From Halovenus amylolytica (GTDB taxonomy: Archaea; Halobacteriota; Halobacteria; Halobacteriales; Haloarculaceae), in NCBI GenBank assembly GCA_004015825.1, contig SAYS01000001.1, forward strand, positions 1-64,000: DNA of 64,000 nucleotides, written 5' to 3'. Made by a program: the position numbers and the translations under genes. Below, piece by piece: positions 46,075 to 54,655 of this stretch (positions are counted from its first letter, which is position 1; every line of letters starts with the position of its first letter). Below the pieces are notes generated by a model. The model worked only from the letters and a program-made list of their open reading frames with translations, did not search any database and was not told where the DNA came from.

Positions 46075-46958
46075 GCGATCCACGCGAGACGGAAAGTCAG
46101 GATGAGGTCGAGACACGCTCCGACGGCGGCATCCTCCTCGGCGAGAGCGTCGGAGCGAGTACACAGACCGATCAGAAAGGCGGCGGGCTCACCGGCTTCC
46201 AGACGCTGCTACGCCGGGAGATCCTGCGCTTCGTCCGGCGACCCAGAAACACCTTCCTCCCGCCGATGATTACGAACGTCCTCTACTTTGCCGTGTTCGG
46301 GCTGGTCCTCGGCGGCCGGATCGACCAGATCGCCGGCTTCGATTACATCATCTTCCTGTTGCCGGGGCTGATCGTCCTCGGGACGATATCGAATGCGTTC
46401 GAGAACGCGTCGTTTTCGATCTTCCACGGGCGCTGGAACGAGTACATCGAGACGGTGATTATCTCGCCGCTGTCGAACTGGATGTTCGTCGCGGCCTACA
46501 TCATCTCCTCGGCACTCCGGGGGATCGTCGTCGGGACGATCATCGCCGTCATCGGGCTCGTCTTCGTCCGGCTGACCGATCTGACGATCACGGTCGCGGA
46601 ACCGCTGTATCTCGTCGCCTTTATGATCGTCATCTCTGTGCTGTTTGCCGCGCTGGGGATCATCGGCGGCCTCTGGGCGAAGGATTTCGACTACCTGACC
46701 GTGATGAACCAGTTCATCCTCCGTCCGCTGGTCTTCTTCGGCGGTGTGTTCTACTCGCTCGACGTGCTGCCGGGGCTGTACAGAACGCTCTCGCTGCTCA
46801 ATCCGATGGTGTACATGGTCAACGGGGTCCGCTACGGCTTCCTCTCGTACTCGGATGTCGACCCGACGGTCGCGCTCGCGGTGCTGACCGGCTTTACGGC
46901 CGTCGTCGTGCTCGTCGACATCTGGCTGTTCGAGCGCGGTTACGGGATCATCGACTAG
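46071..46958 (+). CDS. ABC-2 type transporter permease
   Basis: 295 residues, GTG start at 46071 overlapping the previous stop (GTGA). After a charged ~50-residue N-terminus come six transmembrane segments, from LPPMITNVLYFAVFGLVLGG to AVLTGFTAVVVLVDIWLF. The signature of ABC-2 permeases, GRWNEYIETVIISPLSNW near residue 120, is present. Forms an exporter with the preceding ATPase. Confidence 0.92.
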   Translation: MSDPRETESQDEVETRSDGGILLGESVGASTQTDQKGGGLTGFQTLLRREILRFVRRPRNTFLPPMITNVLYFAVFGLVLGGRIDQIAGFDYIIFLLPGLIVLGTISNAFENASFSIFHGRWNEYIETVIISPLSNWMFVAAYIISSALRGIVVGTIIAVIGLVFVRLTDLTITVAEPLYLVAFMIVISVLFAALGIIGGLWAKDFDYLTVMNQFILRPLVFFGGVFYSLDVLPGLYRTLSLLNPMVYMVNGVRYGFLSYSDVDPTVALAVLTGFTAVVVLVDIWLFERGYGIID

Positions 46959-46970
46959 CGGTTGCAGGGA

Positions 46971-47498
46971 TCACTGATCGAACTCTTCGGCGAGCAGTCC
47001 GTACCGGTGGAGGTCGACGTGTTCCCCCTGCACGAACGCCTCCCGTCGGAGCACACCCTCCTGTTCGAAACCGACCTTTTCGAGGACGCGACTCGACGCT
47101 GGATTCGTCTCGTAGGCCCGACCAACGATCTTGTGCAGTCTGCGCTCGTCGAAACCGTACGCACAGAGCCGTCGGAGTGCGTCCGTGGCGTAGCCGTTAT
47201 TCCAGTGGTCGGGCATGAGGCTGTAGCCGACTTCCGCAGTCCCCCAGGTAGGTCGTTCGATGAACAGCCCCAGCGAACCGACCGGATCCCCATCGACACA
47301 GATCAGCAGGTGGATGTCGTCGTCCTCTGCAGTCGATTCGATCCACGCCGCCTCTTCGGCACGGGAGATCGGATCGGAGTTGCCGATCCCGGCCCGGACA
47401 CGCGGGTGGTTGACGAGCCGCTGCAGAAACGCCACATCCGACTCCTCGACGGGCCGCAACTCGACGGTATCGCCCTCACAGAACAGTGGACCAGGCAT
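46971..47498 (-). CDS. GNAT-family N-acetyltransferase (RimJ/RimL-like)
   Basis: 175 residues. GNAT fold with the acceptor-side start VELRPVEESDVAFLQRLVNH and the acetyl-CoA loop in VGYSLMPDHWNNGYATDALR (motif A, positions ~90-115), followed by NPASSRVLEKVGFEQEG of the RimJ/RimL type. Substrate unknown, possibly protein N-termini or small amines. Convergent with the ABC permease by 12 bp. Confidence 0.9.
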   Translation of the reverse strand: MPGPLFCEGDTVELRPVEESDVAFLQRLVNHPRVRAGIGNSDPISRAEEAAWIESTAEDDDIHLLICVDGDPVGSLGLFIERPTWGTAEVGYSLMPDHWNNGYATDALRRLCAYGFDERRLHKIVGRAYETNPASSRVLEKVGFEQEGVLRREAFVQGEHVDLHRYGLLAEEFDQ

Positions 47499-47619
47499 AC
47501 TGTCCTGTTACTGGGCGGACTATTTTACGATTGGCGTGGTGTGTGAACAGTGAACAGGGATTCGATAGCTGCAACAGGGTCGCACTGGCAAGCAGTATCC
47601 GAGGTGAGTGAAAGAAGAG

Positions 47620-48015
47620 TCAGTCGTCGACGTTGTCGGGGACTTCGTCGTCTTCGACGGATCGTTTCATCGATTCGCGCCGTGATTTGGCGTCGCGGCC
47701 GGTCGCCTCTTCGAGGAAGTCGTTTTTCAGGGAGACAGCTTCCTCTGCAGCGTCGAAGTGACCTTCTTCGATGACCTCCTCTGCCGGGCGTTCTTCGAAC
47801 TCGACAGCGAGTTTGTCCTTTTTGCCTCCGTACTCGACAGTGCCGGCGGTGATCCGGGAAAAGACCGGATTGTCCGGTTCTTCGACGACGTACAGCTCGC
47901 TATTCTTGAAACTCTCGGTGTGGGTTATCGGACCGAAATACTCCTCGATAGTGGCCTCCATATCTTCGATCCGTTCTTCGAGGTACTCACCCCGCCGCAT
48001 CTTGTATTCGCGCAT
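47620..48015 (-). CDS. Haloarchaeal DUF5611-like protein
   Basis: 131 residues, starts MREYKMRRGEYLEERIEDME. Small soluble alpha/beta protein with IEEYFGPITHTESFKNSELY and DKLAVEFEERPAEEVIEEGH, plus a charged C-terminal tail. Family name from memory. Next to the DUF7093-like gene on the same strand but separated by 60 bp. Confidence 0.8.
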   Translation of the reverse strand: MREYKMRRGEYLEERIEDMEATIEEYFGPITHTESFKNSELYVVEEPDNPVFSRITAGTVEYGGKKDKLAVEFEERPAEEVIEEGHFDAAEEAVSLKNDFLEEATGRDAKSRRESMKRSVEDDEVPDNVDD

Positions 48016-48075
48016 GGTCGTTTGTTTGCTCGGGGTGGCTCTTACCTCTTTCGTGCCAGACTCAGCAGGTGAGAC

Positions 48076-48843
48076 TCACTCACTGACGTGCTCCAGAGAA
48101 CCACGGTGACACTCGGGACAGAAATCGCCCGCTCGGAGTGAGGATTCCTCGACAGGTGTCCTAAACTCACACTCCGGGCAGTGGAACTCACCGTCGGGAA
48201 CCGAGACGGCGCTGCCGGTCGGCTCGACATCCGGTTCATCCGGCGTCGGATCGATCTCCGTTTCCGGTTGCCAGTCGTCCTCGTTGTCACCGGGCTCCTC
48301 GGGCCACTCGCCGGGGCTCCGGTCGTCGGCTTCGTCCTCCTCGTCGTCCAGAATGACGCCGTCGTCTGTCTCGGGGTCTGTTTTGGGTTCACTCTCCGCG
48401 TCGGCGAAGCCTGCCTCCCCGGCGGTCTGCTGGTCCGAGACAGTCGGACCCTCGTCGGTCGTCGGCTCGTCGGTTGCAGTCGCCGGTGTCTGGGAAGCAC
48501 CACCCTCCGGGCCGGCCGCTGGCGCGGTATTCGTCTCCGCGTCGAGAATCTCCGCATCGGGCTGGCTGTCCGACTGCGTCTCTGCCGGTTCGGCCGGTGG
48601 CTCCGACGCCACCGGCTCCTCGTCGGACTCCTCGGCGAGGTCGTCGGCGACGATATCCGCAGCTGTTTCGAGTGTCGTTACTTCCTTGTTCTCGGAGACG
48701 ATGCGCTCTTCGCCACAGCGTTTGCAGGTCTGTGTCTCACGGATGGTCGTGACGACTTCGCTTCCGTCCTCCTCACGGTTGCGTTCGATCTCGGCGTCGC
48801 CAAATGCATGCCCGAAGACGGAACACTTGAAGCTCATTGCCAT
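48076..48843 (-). CDS. Two zinc-ribbon protein with a long acidic linker (DUF7093-like)
   Basis: 255 residues from ATG 48843 (or 48837). N-terminal domain MSFKCSVFGHAFGDAEIERN, then CKRCGEER (residues ~40-48), a long Glu/Asp/Pro/Thr-rich linker (~65-205) of low complexity, and a C-terminal CPECEFRTP...CPECHRG ribbon. The layout fits a haloarchaeal family remembered as DUF7093. The function is unknown; zinc ribbons suggest nucleic acid or protein contacts. Earlier in-frame starts enter the AT-rich upstream region and are rejected. Confidence 0.8.
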   Translation of the reverse strand: MAMSFKCSVFGHAFGDAEIERNREEDGSEVVTTIRETQTCKRCGEERIVSENKEVTTLETAADIVADDLAEESDEEPVASEPPAEPAETQSDSQPDAEILDAETNTAPAAGPEGGASQTPATATDEPTTDEGPTVSDQQTAGEAGFADAESEPKTDPETDDGVILDDEEDEADDRSPGEWPEEPGDNEDDWQPETEIDPTPDEPDVEPTGSAVSVPDGEFHCPECEFRTPVEESSLRAGDFCPECHRGSLEHVSE

Positions 48844-48978
48844 GAATATCTCACCGTGCGAACCATAAGCGTACTGCTTGGGCGACCGAGAGATTGCCTG
48901 TCGAAAGTGACGGGAGACTGGTGCCAGTGAGAGCCCGAACAGTTTCGGGTACCAGAGGACGACCACATTGTCGCTCAA

Positions 48979-48986
48979 AATATAAG
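48979..48986 (+). promoter_or_regulatory. TATA element of the DUF6432-type gene
   Basis: AATATAAG roughly 28-30 bp before the ATG at 49012. Confidence 0.45.
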
Positions 48987-49011
48987 AGCCGGGGTTCCGT
49001 ACTGCCGAGTA

Positions 49012-49308
49012 ATGCGAGCGAAAGAGGAGTATCGTGATCGCGACGAGACAGAGGTTGCTGTCCTCGATGCACTGGCCGACCGACACGATACCGGGATGAC
49101 GGTGTTCGACCTCCGCGCGATGGTCGACGAAGATATCGACTCGCTCGAAACGGCCCTTTCGGACCTGAAGACGGACGGGCTGATCGACGTCTCCAACGAC
49201 GACGGACGGACGGTAATCCGACCCAAAGACCACGCCATCGAGAACGGCAAGAAATCAGACGGCGAAGACGGCTTCTTCGAGAAACTCCGCCGGCGCTTCC
49301 CATTTTGA
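49012..49308 (+). CDS. Small winged-helix protein (DUF6432-like)
   Basis: 98 residues, starting MRAKEEYRDRDETEVAVLDA. A winged helix occupies ~13-68 (TVFDLRAMVDEDIDSLETAL, SDLKTDGLIDV), with a charged tail ending FEKLRRRFPF. Family name from memory. Likely DNA-binding. Followed by the corrinoid-type gene after 67 bp, which has its own TATA element. Confidence 0.8.
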   Translation: MRAKEEYRDRDETEVAVLDALADRHDTGMTVFDLRAMVDEDIDSLETALSDLKTDGLIDVSNDDGRTVIRPKDHAIENGKKSDGEDGFFEKLRRRFPF

Positions 49309-49346
49309 CACGCCGACCTTCGTTTACCGCACCCGACGGGCTGCCC

Positions 49347-49354
49347 TTTAATAT
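49347..49354 (+). promoter_or_regulatory. TATA element of the corrinoid-binding-type gene
   Basis: TTTAATAT centred 25 bp before the ATG at 49376, within a 67-bp gap; supports an independent transcript. Confidence 0.55.
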
Positions 49355-49375
49355 CGCACAGTCGCTACAGCGGGT

Positions 49376-50317
49376 ATGCGCGTCGTCTCACTGCTCCCCT
49401 CCGCGACCGAGATGCTGTATGCCGTCGGCGTCGAGCCGGTCGGTGTCTCCCACGAGTGTGATTACCCACCTGCTGCCCGGGAGCTGCCGGCAGTCAACAG
49501 CTCCCGGGTCGACCCCGACGCCAGCAGTACGGAAATCGACGAGCAGGTCCAGGACGCACTGGAAGAGGGTGGCGTCTACGAGATCGACCGCGACCAGTTG
49601 GTTGCGCTCGACCCCGACGTGATCGTCTCACAGGGAATCTGCGACGTCTGTGCCGTCGACGACTCCGACATTCTCCGGACGGTCGAGGAACTCGATCTGG
49701 ACACCGAGGTGATTACGAGTGATCCTCATAGCCTCGAAGACATGCTGTCGGATATCGAACGACTCGGGGACCTGCTCGACTGCTCGGCCAGGGCCGAGGC
49801 TGTCCGTGCAGATCTCGAATCCCGGATCGAGGAGATTACCGATCGAACGCCTGACGACGGACCGCGGGTGGCCGTGCTGGACTGGCTCGATCCGGTGATG
49901 GTCGCGGGCCACTGGGTCCCGGGCATGGTCGACCGGGTCGGTGGCAGCTACGGCCTCGCCGACCCGGGCGATCGCTCACGACCACGCGAGTTCTCGGAGA
50001 TACGGGACTACGACCCCGAGGTGCTGATCGTCTCTCCGTGTGGGTTCGGGCTCGATCAGACGATGGAAAACGCGACAGATCTGACGACACGGGACGGGTG
50101 GGACGAACTCACGGCTGTCCAGAACGAGCAGGTGTACGTGATCGACGGCCACCACTACATCAACCGACCGGGACCGCGGCTTGTCGACTCGCTGGCTGCA
50201 CTGGCAAGCGTGATCCACCCCGGCAGTGTCGACCCGCCAGCAGAAGCTATCGAGCGGTTTCCGTGCACCGGATCGAGTCAGCCCGACTCGATCCCCGGCC
50301 GGACACGGAACCGCTGA
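49376..50317 (+). CDS. BtuF-like substrate-binding protein without a signal peptide (corrinoid or iron-chelate type)
   Basis: 313 residues of the periplasmic-binding-protein-like III family: starts directly with VVSLLPSATEMLYAVGVEPV, then SHECDYPPAARELP, QGICDVCAVD and LDWLDPVMVAGHWVPG. There is no signal peptide, so it is probably cytoplasmic or cell-internal, unlike true BtuF. Cys in SHECDY and CDVC could bind a metal centre. Cobalamin binding is inferred from family similarity only. It ends inside the convergent gene (40-bp overlap). Confidence 0.85.
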   Translation: MRVVSLLPSATEMLYAVGVEPVGVSHECDYPPAARELPAVNSSRVDPDASSTEIDEQVQDALEEGGVYEIDRDQLVALDPDVIVSQGICDVCAVDDSDILRTVEELDLDTEVITSDPHSLEDMLSDIERLGDLLDCSARAEAVRADLESRIEEITDRTPDDGPRVAVLDWLDPVMVAGHWVPGMVDRVGGSYGLADPGDRSRPREFSEIRDYDPEVLIVSPCGFGLDQTMENATDLTTRDGWDELTAVQNEQVYVIDGHHYINRPGPRLVDSLAALASVIHPGSVDPPAEAIERFPCTGSSQPDSIPGRTRNR

Positions 50318-50559
50318 TAGTTCCCGTCAGCGAGTTCGAGCGAGTCGATCCACCAGTTCCACCGCTCGACGAGCGTGTACTCCTCGGGCGCGTCGTCGAG
50401 ATTCGATACCACGGCGTCGACAGTCAGCTCGTACCCGAACGCCTCCTCGATCCGCCCCGAGTCGGCGAGATCACGAGCCTGTCGAGTAACGGCACGCAGC
50501 ACCTGCTCGGTCCCCTCGAACTCCGAATCGAGCCGGTCGGCCAGTGCTTCCGAATCCAC
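50278..50559 (-). CDS. Small haloarchaeal protein of unknown function
   Basis: 93 residues (MDSEALADRLDSEFEGTEQV), helical and soluble, with the aromatic stretch LVERWNWWIDSLELADG near residue 65 and RFRVRPGIESG at the end. It overlaps the end of the corrinoid-type gene by 40 bp tail to tail. I do not recognise the family. Confidence 0.7.
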   Translation of the reverse strand: MDSEALADRLDSEFEGTEQVLRAVTRQARDLADSGRIEEAFGYELTVDAVVSNLDDAPEEYTLVERWNWWIDSLELADGNYQRFRVRPGIESG

Positions 50560-50620
50560 AGTTGTACATCGGTATCGAGTCGCTTGAATCTTTGCGACAG
50601 GGCCAGCCGATGGACAGGTT

Positions 50621-50628
50621 TTTTATAT
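50621..50628 (+). promoter_or_regulatory. TATA element of the cmi4-like gene
   Basis: TTTTATAT centred 27 bp before the ATG at 50652; it excludes the earlier in-frame start at 50544. Confidence 0.55.
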
Positions 50629-50651
50629 CCGTCCCGACGAGATGGCGGAAG

Positions 50652-51248
50652 ATGGAAGAGAAAACCGAAGAGCTTCGTGACATCTTCCTCTCGGTCTCCG
50701 ACGAAGAGACTGTAACGGAGTCCCAGACGGAGAGTCACGGCTCACTGACCGACGAGGGGGAGTCGGTCGAGCGTCGACTCGACGAGGAACTCGAAACACT
50801 CCGCGAGAAGTTCGGCTTCGAGACCGACCTGTCTGACGAGCAGCGACGGGAGCTAATCGAACGGTTCTACGACGGTAGCTCCGACGCGGAGCTTGCGGCG
50901 ACCCTCGACCGCGAGGAGGCGACAGTCTTTGCGGCGCGGATGGAGCTCCATCTCGTTCGGGACGGCGAACCACCACTCGGGGAAAGCAACCGCGAAGCAG
51001 TCCGCGAGCAGCCCGATACCGATGCCGAAGCGCTCGCCGAGGAGCTAGACGTTGCCGAGCAGGCAGTCGACCGGACGCGTGCCGTCCTGGCGACGCAGGA
51101 TCGGTCCCGGCGTGTGAGCCAGCGGTTCGTCACGGCCTACCAGGAGATTCTGACAGATCTGGAGCTGACAGACCAGTTTGCCACCGACCCCCAGGAGGAT
51201 GGGCTGGACGGGGCAACCGAGGGTGCGGAAACGAACGTCGACTTCTGA
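50652..51248 (+). CDS. Conditioned-medium-induced protein 4-like
   Basis: 198 residues from ATG 50652 (MEEKTEELRDIFLSVSDEET). This start is set by the TATA element 27 bp before it. I recognise a haloarchaeal family known as conditioned medium-induced protein 4 (from memory). Acidic, helical, with two or three HTH-like segments (RELIERFYDGSSDAELAATL, AEELDVAEQAVDRTRAVL). No membrane segment. The name comes from expression, so the mechanism is open. Confidence 0.82.
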   Translation: MEEKTEELRDIFLSVSDEETVTESQTESHGSLTDEGESVERRLDEELETLREKFGFETDLSDEQRRELIERFYDGSSDAELAATLDREEATVFAARMELHLVRDGEPPLGESNREAVREQPDTDAEALAEELDVAEQAVDRTRAVLATQDRSRRVSQRFVTAYQEILTDLELTDQFATDPQEDGLDGATEGAETNVDF

Positions 51249-51344
51249 TGGGGCGAGAGACGGAGAGATACACCAGCCGACAGACAGAAAGACAAAGCGG
51301 TTTATATCCCAGGCCTCTACTCGTCACCATTCAGGTCGGGATCG

Positions 51345-51932
51345 ATGGCAGCTATGATTAGCAAACTCGAAGATACGACGAATGTTCTGCTCGAAGAGCC
51401 ACCGCTGGGGGAGGGTCGGGACGTCTGCACGTCGTTACTCGTCGGTGATGTCGCCGAGCCAACCGCCCTCTTCGTCTCCTTTACCCGGAGCGCGAGCGAC
51501 TGTGTTGCACAACTCGACGACGAAGCGGTCGAAAATATTGGCGTGATAACCGTCGGCGACAGTTCGAGTTCCGTCGACGACGACCGAGTCGTCACGGACA
51601 CCGTCTCGACACCGAGTGATCTCACGGGGCTCGGGATCAGCATCGGAAAGATGCTCTCCCGGTGGGACGCACCCGTGTTCGTCTGCTTCGAATCGCTGAC
51701 CTCGATGCTCCAGTACGTCGAGATCCAGACTGCCTACGAGTTCCTGCACGCGATCACCGGCCAGATCCACGCGGCCGGCGCACGCGCTCACTTCCACATC
51801 GATCCGAGCGCCCACGACTCCAAAGATGTCGCCGGAATCGCGTCGCTGTTCGACGGGAAAGTCACCCTTGACGGCGACGACCGGGAGATCAAGACACGCA
51901 GCCTCCTCGAATCCGGCGGCCCTGCTGACTGA
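51345..51932 (+). CDS. DUF7504-like protein (RecA-fold relative without Walker motif)
   Basis: 195 residues from ATG 51345 (a second ATG at 51354 is equally possible). The alternation TSLLVGDVAEPTALFVSFTR, VITVGDSSSS, VFVCFESLTSMLQYV and RAHFHIDPSAHDS follows the strands of a RecA/KaiC-like core, but Walker A is absent. I recall the family as DUF7504. TATATCCC around 51303 is its promoter. On the same strand as, but 42 bp before, the DUF7855-like gene; probably a related function. Confidence 0.78.
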   Translation: MAAMISKLEDTTNVLLEEPPLGEGRDVCTSLLVGDVAEPTALFVSFTRSASDCVAQLDDEAVENIGVITVGDSSSSVDDDRVVTDTVSTPSDLTGLGISIGKMLSRWDAPVFVCFESLTSMLQYVEIQTAYEFLHAITGQIHAAGARAHFHIDPSAHDSKDVAGIASLFDGKVTLDGDDREIKTRSLLESGGPAD

Positions 51933-51974
51933 AAACCCGAATTATTTTACTCGAACTGCTCGATATCGCCAGGT

Positions 51975-52340
51975 GTGTTGCTGGTGATTACCTACTCGCG
52001 GTCGGCCCGCGAGTCGTTGCGCAACGTCTGTCGCGCTCACGAGGAGAGTATCGTTCGCCGGTTCGGCCGGGCAGCACTGTTCGAAGCGACCGAGTTCGGT
52101 GCCTTCCAGGCGCTCCGTTTGCGGGAAAAACACGACGACGCAGTCCAGATCGAGCGAACCCGACCGTTCAACGAGTTCGCGGCCGTTCCCGCCGCAGTTC
52201 GGGAGGCAGCAACCGAGTACGAAAACCGTGAGGAGCCAGCGGTGCCGTACGCCGCCTTTGCATCGAGCACGGACCACCCGTCGAAAGAGCAGATGCAGGA
52301 GTCGGCGCTCGAACCACCTGAATCCGTCGGCGGGCCATGA
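51975..52340 (+). CDS. DUF7855-like haloarchaeal protein
   Basis: 121 residues from GTG 51975. Core LVITYSRSARESLRNVCRAH, FGRAALFEATEFGAFQALRL. First of four genes joined by overlaps: this one overlaps the next by ATGA at 52337. Family name from memory. No catalytic motif is clear, though the Cys and His in CRAH could matter. Confidence 0.78.
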   Translation: MLLVITYSRSARESLRNVCRAHEESIVRRFGRAALFEATEFGAFQALRLREKHDDAVQIERTRPFNEFAAVPAAVREAATEYENREEPAVPYAAFASSTDHPSKEQMQESALEPPESVGGP

Positions 52341-53185
52341 CACAGACAGAGCCGATTACCGTGCGAATCGGAGAGATCGTTCGTCGGGGCGAGGTAATCG
52401 ATCTCCCCACTACTGTGAATCCAGCAGCCCTCCGTGACGCGATACGGGGCGACGACAGCGACCGCCTCTCGGTCGACTGTGAGCGGCCCCAGCCCGTTCA
52501 CGACCACGTCGGCTACATCCACACCGGGATGGGTATTCGAACGCGGACGGCACTCGCACGCGCCGGCCGGAGCAGAGACCTGACGACAGAGTCCGACGAG
52601 GAAATCGCTGCACTCGATGCGGAGATTACCGAACTCGATGCCGAACTTGCCGCCCAGGAGAGTCAGCCCGCTGCCGAGTACCGGGAGCAGATCGCCGAAA
52701 GCAGCCGGAAACGGGCAGAGCTACGCGAGGCCGTCGAGGCTGCGAGAGGGCGGCTGGAGGCGTGTCGGGACCACGGGATCGATACCGACGCTGCCGTCGA
52801 AGCGCTCGAAATGGCGATCAGGGAACTCTCCGAACGGGAGACGGCCACAGCCGCCGCAACGGAACAGCTCGATCACGCACGCGAGAGGAATCGGACACAC
52901 AGGGATCTCAAAGAGAAACGGCTCCGACTCGAAGACAGACGGGCGAATCTGGAACAGGAGGCACGCGCCTCGCTGGTCGACAAGCTCCGCGAGGAGTTTA
53001 CAGCGGCAGTCGACACAGTTCCAGGGTCGAAAGCGACCGATCCGTTCGACGCGCCACCAGTCGTGACCGCACTGGCAGTCGCCCGGATCGCGGATCTCGA
53101 CGCGCCCGCCGTCCTCGACTGTGACCGATTCGACTCCCCGGCGGCCGCCGGCGACTGGCTCGGTAGCCCCATTCTGTACGTTTAA
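52337..53185 (+). CDS. DUF7856-like haloarchaeal coiled-coil protein
   Basis: 282 residues. N-terminal domain ~1-85 (QTEPITVRIGEIVRRGEVID), then a long coiled coil of Glu, Arg and Ala from ~90 to ~210, and a C-terminal domain (~215-282) ending DWLGSPILYV. Second gene of the operon; its start overlaps the previous stop by 4 bp and the next gene begins 25 bp later. Family name from memory. Confidence 0.78.
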   Translation: MTQTEPITVRIGEIVRRGEVIDLPTTVNPAALRDAIRGDDSDRLSVDCERPQPVHDHVGYIHTGMGIRTRTALARAGRSRDLTTESDEEIAALDAEITELDAELAAQESQPAAEYREQIAESSRKRAELREAVEAARGRLEACRDHGIDTDAAVEALEMAIRELSERETATAAATEQLDHARERNRTHRDLKEKRLRLEDRRANLEQEARASLVDKLREEFTAAVDTVPGSKATDPFDAPPVVTALAVARIADLDAPAVLDCDRFDSPAAAGDWLGSPILYV

Positions 53186-53210
53186 ATCCGATGGGGCGAC
53201 CACCACCCCT

Positions 53211-53978
53211 ATGGCGACACTCGACTGGCACCACACCCGGGCTGGCGGTGTGACATTCGTCGAACTGCTGATAACCACCGAGCACGCGGCCAGCGTCCGG
53301 ATCGAGAGCGAGCTGACACCGGTCTGGCCGCCGAGACGGCAGGGCGTTCCAGTTGCTGGCTGGGAAGGCAGCAGCTTCGAGACGACAGTCGCGGCCGACG
53401 ATCGACTCGTCGTCGGCTACGCCTCGCCAGCCGAGCCGGACGGCCAGCCAGCTACCGTGGAGAGTCAGCCCACAGACAGCGCCGGATCGGACTCCGAAGT
53501 CGATCCACAGACGCTGTTGCGGGCACTGGGCGAGGCAAAACCACCGCGTGATCTCGTTCCTGGAGCGCCGCGTACCGGGCACCAGATCGGCGAGAGAGCG
53601 GGGTCCACGGCAGACGAGCAGTACAGAGACACTGCTGTTTCGCCACGACGCCGTGAACAACGGACAGCGGCGAATAGCCAGCGGACAGCGGGCCATCCAG
53701 GCCAGACAGACGACGAATCGATCAGGGCGCTGGAGTCGTGGTTCAGTGCTGTCGAAAAGCGGCTGGCGAAAGCAGAGCAGCTGGCCAGTATCGAATCTGC
53801 AGACCAGGCGACAGCCGAACTGGACGCTGTCGGCGGGATCGGCGGCGTCAGGCAGTTACAGGCCCAACTTGCGGCCGACCGCGAACAGCTCGCCCGGCTG
53901 TCGGATCGCCAGCAACAGCTCTCGAACCGGCTGGAGACAGTCGACATCCCCACGGGGGTTCTCGAACGCGTCGCATGA
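53211..53978 (+). CDS. DUF7857-like haloarchaeal protein
   Basis: 255 residues from ATG 53211 (MATLDWHHTRAGGVTFVELL). Beta-rich N-terminal domain (~1-85), a disordered Thr/Gly/Gln-rich linker (~90-175), then a C-terminal coiled coil (~180-255, LESWFSAVEKRLAKAEQLAS; ADREQLARLSDRQQQLSNRL). Third gene; its TGA overlaps the start of the ATPase gene (ATGA at 53975). Family name from memory. Confidence 0.75.
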   Translation: MATLDWHHTRAGGVTFVELLITTEHAASVRIESELTPVWPPRRQGVPVAGWEGSSFETTVAADDRLVVGYASPAEPDGQPATVESQPTDSAGSDSEVDPQTLLRALGEAKPPRDLVPGAPRTGHQIGERAGSTADEQYRDTAVSPRRREQRTAANSQRTAGHPGQTDDESIRALESWFSAVEKRLAKAEQLASIESADQATAELDAVGGIGGVRQLQAQLAADREQLARLSDRQQQLSNRLETVDIPTGVLERVA

Positions 53979-54655
53979 TTCTGACAGTGACTGCAGGCAA
54001 AGGTGGCGTCGGCAAATCGACAGTCGCCTACAACCTCGCTGCGGAGCTGGATGCTGTCGTCGTCGACGCAGATCTCGGGATGGCTGATCTGCCGACGAGT
54101 CGAGGCCCCGATCTGCACGACGTCCTCGCCGGCCGTGCATCGGCGACGGAAGCCGTCCGAGAGGGCGGACCGGTCAAGCTTCTTCCCTGTGGTCGCTCGC
54201 TGGCCGGTGCGCGGGCGGCCGACTCGACAGCGCTCGTCGAGACCGTCCAGCGGGTGGCCAGCCAGTACGGCCGGGTCGTCATCGACTCGCCAGCGGGGAT
54301 GCGGAGTGACGCTGGAATTCCCCTGCTAGCCGGGGACGCCTGCCTGCTCGTGACCAGACCCACCCCGGCAGCGATCTCCGATGCGATCCGCATCCGGGAG
54401 CTCGCGCGGGTGATCGAGACACCGCTCGTCAGGGTCGCACTGAACCGTGTCGAGCCGGAGAAACTCGATCGAAATGCACGGGACGAACGGCTGGCAACCA
54501 CGCTGGGCGCACCTGTCGTGCCAGTTCCAGAATCGCCAGCGCTCGCGCAGGCGCAGCAGTCCGGCCACCCCGTTCGTTCAGTCGCACCGGCGACTCGGGC
54601 TGTCACACAGTTCGAAACACTCGCAACTGCTGTCGAAAGAGCCGTCTCGTCGTGA
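53975..54655 (+). CDS. MinD/ParA-like ATPase
   Basis: 226 residues. Deviant Walker A TAGKGGVGKSTVAYNLA near residue 5, Walker B-like VVIDSPAGMRSDAGIPLLA and DADLGMADLP, typical of MinD/ParA. No amphipathic membrane-targeting helix is clear at the end (ATAVERAVSS). It ends the operon with DUF7855-, DUF7856- and DUF7857-like genes and probably moves or positions their products. It starts inside the previous gene (ATGA) and converges with ppc. Confidence 0.9.
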   Translation: MILTVTAGKGGVGKSTVAYNLAAELDAVVVDADLGMADLPTSRGPDLHDVLAGRASATEAVREGGPVKLLPCGRSLAGARAADSTALVETVQRVASQYGRVVIDSPAGMRSDAGIPLLAGDACLLVTRPTPAAISDAIRIRELARVIETPLVRVALNRVEPEKLDRNARDERLATTLGAPVVPVPESPALAQAQQSGHPVRSVAPATRAVTQFETLATAVERAVSS

